A program made the translations under genes and the position numbers. A model generated the notes under the pieces. The model did not search any database. It was not told the DNA's origin and saw only the letters and a list, made by a program, of their open reading frames with translations. Below, piece by piece: positions 1 through 11,209 of a stretch of DNA of 64,000 nt. The stretch is from Magicicada septendecula (Eukaryota; Arthropoda; Insecta; Hemiptera; Cicadidae), in contig CM068367.1 in assembly GCA_034769895.1 (NCBI GenBank), positions 123,479,927-123,543,926 of the forward strand, read 5' to 3'. Position 1 is the first letter of the stretch. Every line of letters starts with the position of its first letter.

Positions 1-1439
1 TCCTATAGAGAACACGCGCGCGCCCGCATTTTGGAACTCATACGTTTAGAAAGTTGTACATTATAAATGTGCAGTTGACTCGACACAATGTTTTGTAGCC
101 TCATCATATTTCACTCTCCTGAAGAACATGGAATTAAAATGAGAATCTAAAAATTTTAAATAACTTAGACTGGACTATGAGAATACTATTTATATGTAAC
201 TCTGCCAAGAGCATGAAGAGGTAATCAGGTCTGGTTTGATGTAAATTTGTTAGATAAAAGACCGATGACCTTTCGCCTTGCATATCCACTGGCAGTGATC
301 AGCCCACGTCGACAGAGTCGGAATCTACTGTTTAATTATGCATGCGTGCGCGATGCATACATGCAACGACCTCTGATTCCAAGACAGAAAATAACCTTCC
401 CTTCTCCACTTATTGTTCCCTTACTTTATCTGTTACACCGCGGTTACACCTTATGACCTCTCATTCGTGTTAGCCAGTCGCAGGTCGACTGTCCCAAGTG
501 CAGGGAGAAGTGAATTTTGGAATAGTCTCTTTGTTTGAGACGCGTATCTCTAGGGACGGTCTGCAGTACTCACGTGCCGGGAACTTTACCCAATAACGGT
601 ATTGAATTATCTCGCCACCACAGAAATGAAACCAACAGAATTAACCGTCTCTATTAACTCGTAGTGATGCCCATGTATACACGAAGTTAGTTTTCGTGAA
701 GCCAGAAGACTAGAACTATTACAGTACGAAGACTTATTAATAACTCTGTGTGTTATGTGGTGGGGGTGGCAAAATTGCTAGAGTGGATTTCGTGTTATCA
801 GCCGTCATTGTATCGCACAAAACTACAATACTTTGGTGCACGCTACGTTACCGTCCGCATTCTGTTGTTGATTTCTCAAAGTTTTCAGTGAAGTTGCCAG
901 TCTAATGAATATATTAACTGCACGTAGAATTCACTTTGGCCAACTTGTTTCATCGCTTTTATATACATCTGCAAATCCGGCTGTAAATACAATTTTGAAA
1001 ATAATTATTTACTCCTGTAAGCATTATGACCTGACAGAAGTGTCACAAGATATTGTCCTGTATCTTCGGAAGCTTAAATAATACTGCCTTTCAAAGAAAC
1101 ACGGGAAGAAACGTATTTCCGGCAATTATAACAGTATCTTTAAGCCTAACTTTCGACGGCACGTGAACAGCAACTGAAGGGTTAGGTCGGCAAATTGCTA
1201 TCGTTGTAATTTATCAAACAACGTTTCAGTCACTAAACAATCTTCAGGTCGTCTTCAGGGGTACGTTAACCTAGTAAATTAAGTACAAACTTAAGTCTAC
1301 CCCAGATTAGTTCACTAAAACGCGTGAACCGGCGAAAAAATTAATAAACCACCACAAACAACAAAGTTAAACGCAACTACAGAAAAACTATTGTCTTAAC
1401 AATAAATACAAATAAGACTGAATATGTTGTCGGACACAC
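1..1439. other. No recognised gene; unique AT-rich DNA
   Basis: I see no splice-flanked exon, RNA gene or element terminus here. A short alternating CG run lies near positions 13-24. The small ORFs have no recognisable domain. Confidence 0.5.
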
Positions 1440-2055
1440 GTGCAGAGATATATTGTTGTGGGAAATTGTGGAGGGAATAGATTCAGATACCTTGGTATCA
1501 TGGTTACAAAAGACGGCACAAGTGTAGCAGAAATAACAAATAGTATAGGACAAGGGAAACAAGTGACGGGACAACTGCATTACACTGTATGGAGCAATCA
1601 ACTAAGGCGCAAAACAAAAATCAAAATATATGTAAGGCAATAGTGGAAAGTATTTGTAACATATGGGGCTGGAGTGTGAGAAACGTCTGAGCATATGAGG
1701 AAAAGATTACAAGCCATGGATATGGAGTACTGGAGAAGGTGATGTAGGCTTACACTGCAAGATTGGATTAAAAATGAAGGGATAAGAGAAACACTGAGTA
1801 TATCTACCAGCATAATTGACACAATTGATGCAAAAAGATTAATGGTACGGGCATGGGTGCCGTATAGCCAATGATAGATTAATAAATGGCCAAAGAAATT
1901 ACTATACTGGACCCCTCTTGAAAAAAGAAAAAAAGGGAGGCCGCGAAGGACTTGGATAGAAAGCATAAGGAGTGTAATGGCACAGAGAAATCTGAAGGAT
2001 CATGATTGGAAAGATCGTCGTAAAGGTAGGAAGCTAGGGTGCGAAAAACTACTTA
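1440..2055 (+). pseudogene. Non-LTR retrotransposon reverse transcriptase, C-terminal remnant
   Basis: The end of a non-LTR (LINE-type) reverse transcriptase, broken by stops and frameshifts. The reading begins with FRYLGIMVTKDGTSVAEI, the motif that follows the palm domain in these enzymes (usual form KYLG...T.DG...EI). It continues, after frame changes, through EHMRKRLQAMDMEYWRR and then LLYWTPLEKRKKGRPRRTW near 1896-1960, the basic tail seen at the end of many arthropod LINE ORFs, and ends with LKDHDWKDRR. The catalytic YADD block and the endonuclease are absent, so this is a 5'-truncated copy. In-frame stops (for example after YVRQ at about 1643) show that it is dead. The family is sure; the clade (CR1, Jockey or another) is not. 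Confidence 0.75.
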
Positions 2056-2374
2056 AATGTTATTCGAAAATCGCAAATATATTGTTACGCAATAACGCAA
2101 ATACGGAATGTTGTGGTACACTGGAGAACGTTGTTCTACTCTTTTCTCGGCTACCCCAGCGATTCCAGCTGTAATGTCTGCGTGCGTACATGTCGCTGCT
2201 TTCTGATGAAAGACAATTACGTGACACTTATGCGTCAACAATCGAGGCTATTCCAGACCGCAACGGTCGGGCGCTGTGTTCAAGGCCAGACAATGAGACT
2301 GTTTGTAGTGGATTCGAGACCGCCTGTTTAACACAGACCGCCTTAAAAGGTGACAGATTGTTCTGGAAACTTAG

Positions 2375-2660
2375 CGGTGTATAAATATAAGCATCCAGCG
2401 ACGGTCAGTTCAGTTCAGTGTAAGTGGTGATTTGTTCAAGTGAGGTTCGAAGTACTGTGGTGAAGTGTTATAATTGTGCGGCACTCTATTAGCTGGCAAT
2501 ACTATTGCGTGTGCACAAATTTTGCTCGGATTATTGTACAGTTGGTTATAAACTGCATTTGTGTTTAATTAAAGCTAGTGATTAGTGACTTCATTGGTGT
2601 CTTGTATTTTGTTTTCCACTGCACCATACGACGATCAGTGAGACCGTCGCAACAATATGT
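2375..2660 (+). promoter_or_regulatory. Possible LTR or core promoter with TATA box and initiator
   Basis: TATAAATA at about 2381-2388 is followed some 26 bp later by a repeated initiator-like TCAGT (from about 2407), the usual arthropod TATA-to-Inr spacing. The stretch from about 2555 to 2660 recurs in decayed form at 3780-3893, which suggests the R-U5 part of an LTR or another dispersed element rather than a host promoter. No coding region follows that I can recognise. A tRNA primer-binding site was not seen, so the LTR reading is tentative. Confidence 0.35.
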
Positions 2661-3440
2661 ACAGTATATGATTATTGAATAAAGTCAGGTGTTAACGACG
2701 TGAGTAGAGTCCTTACGCTGGATCCATCCACCTTCACATTGGTTCTTACCCACGTTGACCAGCTTATCCTTTTCGTTTTTCTGTACGACAATCGAACGAA
2801 CATATTTTAAATTATATGGCGTAACAAGTGCATTGACCGTTCGTTGTTTGCGGTGGGGGTGATTTAACGTTTCCCGAAGGGTGGCCGGACAGCCAGCGGT
2901 TTTACAACACGGTCCAGATTTAGAGTGGTATTGTATCGTGTTGTGTTTGTTTCGTGCCTGAGTGCAGTCTTGTATTGTACTGTACTCTGTATTCAGTTGC
3001 ATGCTACCGCGACCGCTCGCTGCTCCGCCGACAGTATAAATCATTGTCTACGTCACGCCGTACACAGCGATAGTACACCAAAACTATTTGCCAGCCAATT
3101 CGCACAGACACGCTATAACGAATCTAGTCCGGCGCAATTGCTAGATTACTGATATCGATCTTTTGAAGTTTAATTTAAGAAAAATGTTTATCGATTCCTT
3201 TCAGAGTAGACCTGGCTGAGCGTAACGCTTCGATCTCCATAGGTTCTCCAGTAGGCGTCTCTATAATAAAACTCAACATTTTAAGGGGAAGTATATATCG
3301 GAAGCGTCAGACCCCCTTTAAAACCTCAAATATTTGTAGTAAAATCCAGTAACTGTCAGAAGGGTTCCTGACGTCCATGCACGAGTTACTTTACAATTAG
3401 TGTCTTGAAGGTCCTGAAAGAAAACTAATTAGGTAGGCTG

Positions 3441-3750
3441 AAAAGAGTAGCATATCTAGAATTTGGTCTGGGGGGGGGGGTCGAGTCGGCTTCATACAAA
3501 AGATAAAACAAATTAAGACTAATGCAAATGCTGTGTAATAAATTTGTTTGTTGACCTGTATTTAAAAAAGGGTTACTACTGTATTAACAGCTTAACAACT
3601 GTATATTAACTGCATTTATTAACAGCTGTAATTATTAACTGTATTAAACAGCTTAAAAATTAAGAGAATAACAAAATTTCTCGTCAACTTTCGACCCTTT
3701 GGGGAGGGGCGATCACGTTCGGCCCCCTCCCCCGTTAATACGCCCCTGGC
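3441..3750 (+). repeat. Dispersed repeat, copy A (MITE-like)
   Basis: It matches 19105-19528. Shared landmarks in order are CTAGAATTTGGTCT, a G run, GTGTAATAAA, GTTACTACT.TATTA, TTAAAAATTAAGAG, CAAAATT..CGTCAACTTT, then a G-rich stretch ending in TACGCCCCTGG. The left end is partly an inverted copy of the right end. No coding capacity was seen. It resembles a short non-autonomous DNA transposon common in animal genomes; the family is not assigned. Confidence 0.6.
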
Positions 3751-3779
3751 CACAAACTGATATTAACACTATTATTTCA

Positions 3780-3893
3780 AACTGTTATTTGTGATTAATT
3801 AAAGCTGGTAATTAGTGCCTGCAATTACCATTGGTGTCTGTAACTTTGTTTCCACTGTACAATACGACGATTCGTAAAACTGTCGTAACAATA
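3780..3893 (+). repeat. Diverged second copy of the 2555-2660 repeat
   Basis: It shares TTAATTAAAGCT, ATTGGTGTCT, TTTCCACTG and TACGACGAT with 2555-2660, in the same order and strand. Both copies can fold the CGACG...CGTCG type stem just before their common end (AACAATAT). It may be the 3' part of a solo LTR. Confidence 0.55.
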
Positions 3894-4223
3894 TCAAAGT
3901 ATTTTCCGCACAAGAAAGAGGCCTATCAACCCTGAAAGTTTTTTTACAGAAAATGTAATGTGTGGTTTTCAAGTCTGTTTACTAATACATATACAGTGTT
4001 TGAATCGAAGCGAAATTCATCTACGGTACACCTTTTCTATGAAGTTTTGTTATCCCAAGTACTGTTAAGTGTCATTAATACCGTATTCAAATGTACGGTC
4101 AAGAGACAAATTCTCCAATATGGCTGACAGCGGACATGTTATGTTGGAAGTGAATTTAATTAATATTAGTAATTTATACGTCGAGAAAAGGAACATGTCA
4201 AATTGTGTATGAGTATAAAGTGC

Positions 4224-4278
<55 letters not shown>
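4224..4278 (+). repeat. (GAAA)n-(GA)n microsatellite
   Basis: A run of GAAA units passes into a pure GA run. Confidence 0.95.
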
Positions 4279-4282
<4 letters not shown>

Positions 4283-4413
4283 GCTGTTAAGATCCCAGAC
4301 AGGTCTTTGTTAGACATTTTCAGCAGCTGTGTTCGCTGCTGTTATATATTTGATTTCCCGAGCGTAGAGCACGGAGGTTGCATTCTTGGGTAACACATGT
4401 GCAAATTGCTGCT

Positions 4414-4435
4414 ACACACACACACACACACACAC
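4414..4435 (+). repeat. (AC)n microsatellite
   Basis: Eleven uninterrupted AC units. Confidence 0.9.
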
Positions 4436-4439
4436 GTCA

Positions 4440-7067
4440 TAAGGGGATGGGCGTAGGGGCTGCTGCAGCTGTAAGTCTTTTACAGCGGGGCGAGAAGAAG
4501 ACTATACTATTCGCTGAAATGGAAAAACTTTTTTTATCATGTCATCGTCTTTTTCTGCGCAGGGTGAACTATATGTCCGTCCGTTGTTAGCAGATGCTGT
4601 ACGATAATTCAGCTTTTCTCCACGTTTATGTGTAGAAAACTGCCGAAGTCGTCGTACATAAATTGAAGACGAGTTGCACGTGTACTAATGTTGTCCATCG
4701 CATCGTAACCGCAGGTTACTACTAAATGACTTTCGTTTTACAGTATACTAAATACTTTCGTATGATGATAATGATGATGATGGCCATTTTAATTACAGTT
4801 ATTGATTTAATTTCTTTCCTTTTTTCTAAACATATTTCTAAAGACAGTGTGCTTTCACTAAGATAACTTTTCTATGTATATAAGTAATTATGTATTAAAA
4901 AAAAAAATCATTCGTAGAACACAACTTCGTCTTCCTACTAAATCTTTCAGTGATATCGAAAAACCGGTAGACTTATAAGTTTATTATAGCTTACAGTGGT
5001 TTGTATATAGGCCTACGATGGTTAAATATACTGCGTGAGTCTTGACGTGGTCACGTGCTCAGTTTTCATGAGAATAGCTCTTCCTCACCTTTCCTCTACG
5101 CTGAGCAGCTTCCGTGCAAATGATAGGTTATTAAAAGAAATTAATGAAAAGAACTACCTACTAAGCCATCTGATTTAGAGTTATACGGTCCACCTAAGCT
5201 ACTTCGGACAAACAGCCGTAAGAGGAGAAAATGAAAACAAAATCTTGTTGTTTAAGGTAAAAGTGAAAGTAAAAGACCTGAGACTTGGGCATAGGAAGAT
5301 AAACTTTAGGAAGGAACGCGACGTGCCTTTCTCAAACAGTGCTGTTGCTCCAGGATGAACAAACGGATATGTTGCACTATTAGTGCTACCAAACCTTTAT
5401 GAAAGTAATAGGACAACCGTTATACGGAAGCGGAGGATGCCCGTAGACGTTTTACCACACCTCACTACGTCTTCTGAATGTATTTTGTTCAACGTTAGTA
5501 ATAAGTTTACTGTGTTCAGAATCACAAGTAAAAATCTATAAAAGACATGTACACGTGGGCGTATCATATTTTCTCTGCGTTTCTTATTGGCTGAGGCAGA
5601 GAAAATTCGCACGGCCCTGTCCTGGGAAAACAATTTTAGCTACTTTTAGCAGTTCCTCTCAAATGACGCCTACACGTCTTTGGATGTAAAACTCTTACTC
5701 TCTATTATTTTTAAGTAATTTTATGCAGCTAGTGTTGACAGCACCAATTATTGCGTTTCCAAGAATTTTAACAAACTAGTCGTTGAATGCGATAACTTAA
5801 TCAATATAACAGGTAGTGTAATTTGATTCTGTACTTATATTTGTATAGAAATTTTTTTAGTTATACTATACTAGAACGTAGAGTTAAGTTATTGTTAATT
5901 AGCTGGAGGATGAAATCCTAAAGTGCAGAAATCTTTTCTTCGCCAAGATACTGTACATTTCAAGGCGTGGTTAGTCAGTAATTATTTTGGTAGTATGTGT
6001 TTATGTAATTTGTTTGTGTGTGTGTTTACATATATGATACGAACTTCAGTAGTTTATAACCATCGCCAATAGCAGTTTAAAATGATCGTGGTTTAAAATG
6101 AGATATCTAAATGAACTTAGTAAATGACAAAGGCCCATTTAACAGTTACTTGTTTTTTCACATGTATTATTTACTTTATTTTATTATAATATTATTTTTT
6201 GTATGAAAGCATTTGTTTTGTTTGATGTACTTATGTAAATTCATTGAACTTTGTTGTTCAGCATGCTCAGAGTAAATCAAAAGGGTAATTTTAAAAAAAA
6301 AGTTAACGTAGGAACTAAATAAATAAATAAACAAACAAACAAACAAAAATTTTACATAGAAAATAAACGTTTCAGTTTTCTCTAAAGATGTCGAACAACA
6401 AAGTTTGACGAAATTTACATAAGTACAAAACAAAATAAATGCTTGCGTAGAAAAATAATATTGTAGTAAAATAATCTACTTTTAGGCCTACGTGTACCAG
6501 AAGTCCAATAATTAATAAATTGATCGTGTAAATAACAAAAAATTTAATCGAAAATTTGTTATTTAGTTATAGTACGTCGCTGATATTTATTGAAGCGTCT
6601 TTTTCAAGACCACGTTTTCTCCAGGTATGGCGGCATTCCATAGCCAGTGAGATCGCTATTTCTCCACAGAACGCGATTTTTCTTGCTGGTATATTCAAAG
6701 TCTAAGGCGATTAGCGATCCAACGCAACAAAAAATCGAACCACTCGAAGAAAACACTCGCAAAAATGCTGCTCCACAATTTAATTAGTATAATGGGAAAC
6801 GTAAAGTCTCGACTCAAAAAAATGTATGAGTCGAAGAGATGCCCGTCTTTAATACAGTGCTCATAATGTACTTATTTTTGAGTCACAGTTAAATTCTATT
6901 TCATATAGTTCCAAATTGTTGTGAATATTCGTTTTTCAATTGATAAGCAAATAAATTATTGACTGTTAAAACAACTTATTTTAATGGCTCACCTTTATTA
7001 AATTGAGCGAACTTATACATTACATTTGATTACGGTATGTAATTATTTGTGTTTATGTGTTTACCAG
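4440..7067. other. No recognised gene; presumed intron or intergenic
   Basis: AT-rich DNA with an A-rich AAATAAATAAACAAACAAAC stretch near 6315-6350 and no convincing element ends. If the exon at 7068 is real, the sequence directly upstream is its intron. Confidence 0.4.
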
Positions 7068-7168
7068 GTTATCCACGGTGTACACATTGAACCGGCACAC
7101 GTCATGAAGAAACGAAGCCTGGACCAACCGTTGAGGATATTACTGTACTACGACGAAAGCGTCTACAG
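7068..7168 (+). CDS. Internal exon, leishmanolysin-like (M8) metallopeptidase
   Basis: One 101-bp exon of 33 codons plus 2 bases. A pyrimidine-rich acceptor ending TTTACCAG precedes it, and a GTCAGT donor follows it at 7169. The reading is VIHGVHIEPAHVMKKRSLD, then QPLRILLYYDESVYR. It resembles the propeptide/early catalytic region of animal leishmanolysin-like peptidase (invadolysin in Drosophila), a zinc metallopeptidase of family M8, where a basic stretch precedes a PLRI...YD.SVY block. The HExxH active site would lie in later exons that I do not find in this window. An open frame, matching splice sites and coding-like composition amid stop-rich DNA support a real exon. The family name rests on remembered similarity, not a search. 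The exon ends in phase 2, so the next exon supplies the third base of an Arg or Ser codon. Confidence 0.6.
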
Positions 7169-7522
7169 GTCAGTACTACTTATACAGCTTACAATAGTGT
7201 TAGCAGTGATATTGTTGATGCCCTTGGATCTGCGAAAATAGATAGATTATTTATGGTGAAAGCGTAGCCTTAAAATGACGCGTAATGACTTGTTTATCGA
7301 TTATTATCGAGACTTGAGCCAGACATTATTGAATCTTTCAGCTCATATCCCCGAAATTTATGGAACACATATGTACTCAGAACAACTTTATCTGTGGTAA
7401 CACCAAGTGACGTTATAATATAATACTAAAACTCGCATCACATCTTATAATTTATACTTGAATATTAGACGTGTCGCATCTAACGTGTTTTCTCTCGTAG
7501 ATTTGCGTGGACGAAACTTTTT

Positions 7523-8117
7523 GTAATAACACTTTTTTTGGTTGACAACCAGGTTTTATTTATATTAGGCATATTTCTAACACTGAATCTCAGCTTAACT
7601 GCTGAAGATGTCATATCAAAAACTGGGGAACGTTTCTTGTTAATAATGATATGAATAAAACATAACTCACAAGAACAAAATTAATGACAGCAGAGATGAA
7701 CTTTTGGATACGTTCGGCAAGAGTATCCAGACGTGAGAAAATTAGAAATGAAGCCATTAAGGACAGAATGAATGTGAAAAATTCAATTGTTGATTTTATC
7801 CAAACAAAACAATTACAACGGTATGGACACACGAAAAGACTGGCACAGATAAGATTGCCAAGGAGAGTTATGGAATGGACCCCACCAGGAAGAAGGAAAA
7901 GAGGAAGACCACCTATCGCCTGGATAGAACAATTCAGACTATATTGAGGGAACGAGAAATTGAAGAAGATCTTTGGATGGACAAGCAGCAGTGGAAAATG
8001 AGAATTCAATCACTTCTGTAATCTTTGGTTCCGGAAAACGTGTAAACATTGTGCAGCCGGAATATTAATAATAATAATAAAACATGACTGCCAACCAAAA
8101 AGTGTTATTACATTAAC
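7523..8117. mobile_element. Composite repeat with inverted ends around a LINE fragment
   Basis: The left end reads GTAATAACACTTTTT..GGTTG. The right end is its inverse complement (CAACCAAAAAGTGTTATTAC, ending about 8112), giving about 20-bp terminal inverted repeats. Inside, 7597-7630 reads CTGAAGATG ... GGAACGTTTC, a decayed form of the hammerhead-like core described for other loci here. A non-LTR coding fragment follows, ending in an (AAT)n run at about 8068-8082. The element class is not certain. Confidence 0.5.
7684..8010 (+). pseudogene. Non-LTR retrotransposon ORF2, C-terminal remnant
   Basis: The open stretch reads TAEMNFWIRSARVSRREKIR, then QLQRYGHTKRLAQIRLPRRV, MEWTPPGRRKRGRPPIAWIE. 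This is the typical post-reverse-transcriptase tail of arthropod non-LTR elements (usual form RWYGHV.RM...RLPK...W.P.GRR.RGRPR.TW). A frame break at about 7940 leads into a continuation (ERGLEEEDWMD-like) running to about 8010. The catalytic reverse transcriptase is missing, so this is a 5'-truncated dead copy. Confidence 0.75.
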
Positions 8118-9473
8118 AAAATGTTTAAATGTATCTTGAAACCAACAATGCCAGCACCTTAACTATCTCATCCATTGGTTTTCAACAGCGTTTTAATTTC
8201 CATTTGCTTATTTAATATCAAACGATCGCTGATACTATGCTGATAGTAGCCAACTTTATGATTTAGAAAGTCGCTAAATCTAAAGGCTTTTCGCGTTTTA
8301 GTTTTCTCGCTGTTCGTAGATTCCGGTTCAGAATCCAGACTGCAGCACTCGTATGATCCTGTTTCTCCGTGATTCTTTGTATCATGTCCTCAGCTGCCTT
8401 AAAATCTGGATTTCATAAGCATTCGTATGACATTTTAGTCTGTTCTTATGTTTTATATCTTCTTTGTTTTTTACTGTCGGATGTCTATAAAGTCGGTATT
8501 ATGAAAGTACCAGATCCACGATACTTCTTAAGACTTTGTATAGAAGCGCTGAGTTATTTTCTTGTATAATATCTCATAAATTATCAAAGTTTTATATGCC
8601 ATTCGTCTGTACGGACGTGTTATTACCGTCCTATACAGAGATAATTTGAGCAGAAGCATTGAAAAGATACACACAATCGGTATTACTGACCGAAAGACAT
8701 ATAACATAAAATAACCGACGACACATATGATCATGATATGCAATACGTAAACAAAAGAGCCAATAATTATACTCAGAATAGCCTTTCATTATCGTTAAAA
8801 TTAATTGAATGATTACTGAATAATAGGCATGTAAGTGGTCTAAAGGTTGCGTTTTGAATATTTGTTATCTTAATTCAGCTCAATTCAAACTTTTTATACA
8901 GAGGAGCATGACAAGTTGATAACGCTTATGAAAATTGTCAAAGAAAATACGTCTTTGCTGAACGACAGTTCGCCAGAACACTCAGAGCTCGTGTATCCTA
9001 TATTTTCCAAATATTCCAGAAATTATTTTCTTATCTGTAGCAGTGTACTTCTACTTCGCCTTGTGGTTGTTTTGTATTTTCTAAGAAAAATTGTGATTTC
9101 CAAGGAGCATGTCAATAATAATAAGTGACGATAACAAGACTTTTCTTATTTTCTTAGAAAACGTTTTGCGTAAAAGTACGCCATTAAAAAATTGTAATGT
9201 GTTCAGACTGAAAATGAATCTACTACGTTCATTACAACAGGTTGCAAGAAGACGCTCAAATCACGTTTATTTAAGTGCAAGACAGAAAAAAAAATACCAA
9301 ATTGCTGCTGGATTGGATTCCTCAACTAAGAAAACGGCAGAAATTATAAGAATAAATAACAAAAAAATCGGTATGGAGAACCATACATGACTTCCATATT
9401 CTAAGATTTGTATTTAAAATCATTTTCGAAATGAAATATTACCATAGAAACTACTTCTTTCTACTTACCGCTT
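8118..9473. other. No recognised gene
   Basis: AT-rich single-copy DNA. The ORFs at 8916-9128 and 9109-9390 show no recognisable domain or splice support. Confidence 0.4.
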
Positions 9474-9640
9474 CAGCCTTAACCACAGTACTGTGGTCAC
9501 TAACGTATACCACCTCACGTTATCGCACTCGATTTTCACTGATGATGGAAGTCGATGGCATTGCCGAAACGTCTGGTTTTGTAGAAAACATTGGACTACG
9601 GCCAAATATCCCGGGAAGGAATTTTAACAAAAACTACTTC
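9474..9640 (+). repeat. Fragment related to the 16.5-kb PLE-type palindrome
   Basis: CCTTAACCACAGTA.TGTGGTCACT is shared with 16547-16571, and CCGAAACGTCTG...GGAC.AC...CCCGG.AAGGA is shared with 16638-16692. Only one arm is present. It is a short dispersed repeat of the hammerhead-bearing type. Confidence 0.55.
9536..9576 (+). ncRNA. Decayed hammerhead-like core
   Basis: CTGATGA at 9539-9545, then a possible GGC/GCC stem, then GAAACGTC at 9566-9573. The proximal closing helix has only about three pairs (TCA with TGG). It is probably a degenerate relative of the better motifs at 15461 and 24590. Confidence 0.3.
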
Positions 9641-10170
9641 TTTGTTGCCGATAACGTTGTACACATATATATAAAAAAATATGCATAAAATTAATGGGTT
9701 GTATAAGTTAATGATTGATATCCATTAAGTAGTGCTCAAGTTTCCAAAGTTTTAATATTATGATGTCCGTAATTAAAACATCAGAGCAGGTTTAGTGTGT
9801 ATGAGGGTACACCGTGGACAAAAATTTTCAACATTTCCTATTGAGCGTTGCTTAGAATAAAGCTGCGAATCTACAGTGTACGTTTCACAGAACAAACACG
9901 CGGAAAAGAAGGAGCGCTCCGAAGTCACTCATGGACCCTCAGCATCTTGCAGAGGGTTCATTCCCTAAATACGAAAAGTCTGTCTATGAATCGTTCCTCT
10001 GTAAACACGTGCAGTTACACTGCCCAGCGATCCACAGGAAGCAAATCGCTATCCACGCTGGACACTTTTTCGGCTTGTACGCGTTATGTTGGTATGGGTT
10101 TCAGCACTTTCCATTTAAAAAGCGTGCAAATGTAAGAAAATAAACATGAATGAGGCCAGAAATAACGCGA

Positions 10171-10172
<2 letters not shown>

Positions 10173-10227
<55 letters not shown>
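10173..10227 (+). repeat. (GT)n microsatellite
   Basis: About 27 uninterrupted GT units. Confidence 0.95.
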
Positions 10228-10228
<1 letters not shown>

Positions 10229-10466
10229 TTCCCTGCCTTTTTATTGCGGTAGTCATAATAATAAAATGGAAACGTAAACAGTACATAACTGAGATGTGCT
10301 TGCCTGCCACGCACGATATATTTTCTCTTATACATGATTTACATTAAAATGAAAATATTATAATTTTATTGCCTGGCAACAAAATTATTTTATTTTTAAC
10401 AATTACCATTGTTTGAAAAAGTTTAAATGAATTTTCAAGTACTTTACTCTTGTTAAAACGTAAAAG

Positions 10467-10920
10467 GTTGCAGGTAAACTACCCCTTCCCCTTAACCGAT
10501 CTTCACCAAAATCAAAATGCCTTGAGTTCCCTACAATTCAGTGACGTATGCAAAACATTATTTGATTCTGTTTGAATATGCGGCAGTTATCGTTCGTCAT
10601 AGAAAATTACCTTGATAAAAAACGCTGCCGGTAAACTACCCCTTCCCCTTAACCGATCTTCACCAAAAACAATAGGTCTTGAGTACTCTACAAATCAGGA
10701 CTATATGGAAAAAATTATTTGATTCTGTTTGAATTTGCGGCTGTTATCGTTTGCCATAGAAAATATCCTTGATAAAAAAAAACCGTTGCAGGTAAACTAC
10801 CTCTTTCCCTCAACCGATCTTCACCAAAAACAATAGGTCTTGAGTACTCTACAAATCAGGGCTGTATGCAAAAAATTATTTGATTCTGTTTGAATTTGCG
10901 GCTGTTATCGTTTGCCATAG
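10467..10920 (+). repeat. Three-unit tandem repeat, period about 157-161 bp
   Basis: GGTAAACTACC recurs at about 10473, 10630 and 10791. Each unit continues with TCTTCACCAAAA, CTTGAGT, ATTTGATTCTGTTTGAAT, TGCGGC.GTTATCGTT and CATAGAAAA. Units 2 and 3 are closer to each other than to unit 1, which suggests the last duplication was the more recent. The third unit ends at the CAGACA/CA microsatellite near 10935-10967. No coding capacity was seen. Confidence 0.85.
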
Positions 10921-10934
10921 AAAAAAAATCTACA

Positions 10935-10967
10935 GATAGACAGACAGACACACACACACACAGACAC
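10935..10967 (+). repeat. CAGA/CA microsatellite
   Basis: GATAGACAGACAGACACACA followed by further CA units. Confidence 0.85.
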
Positions 10968-11209
10968 TTTTCGAAAAACGACTTTTTTTCATGTTTTGAG
11001 TGTAGTACAATCAGAATCTGCAATAATCTCGAACACGATTTTTTTTGCCATCACCATACTTCCATTTCCTTAAGGAATATGGAAGTAAAAATAAAATATT
11101 TATTATAATGAAGACTGTAGAACATGTGACTGTTAGGAAGCTATTAGGTCTGTAAATTAAGTAATGACACTAATTCCGTAAAGCTTTTTGTTTACAATCA
11201 AACTGCATC

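Noticed and set aside
8885..9130. Next exon of the 7068 gene after a TTTTTATACAG acceptor-like string
   Set aside because: The reading does not continue in the required phase with recognisable peptidase sequence, and no donor is convincing.
10467..10920. CRISPR array
   Set aside because: Units are about 160 bp with no short repeat/spacer pattern, and the DNA is eukaryotic.
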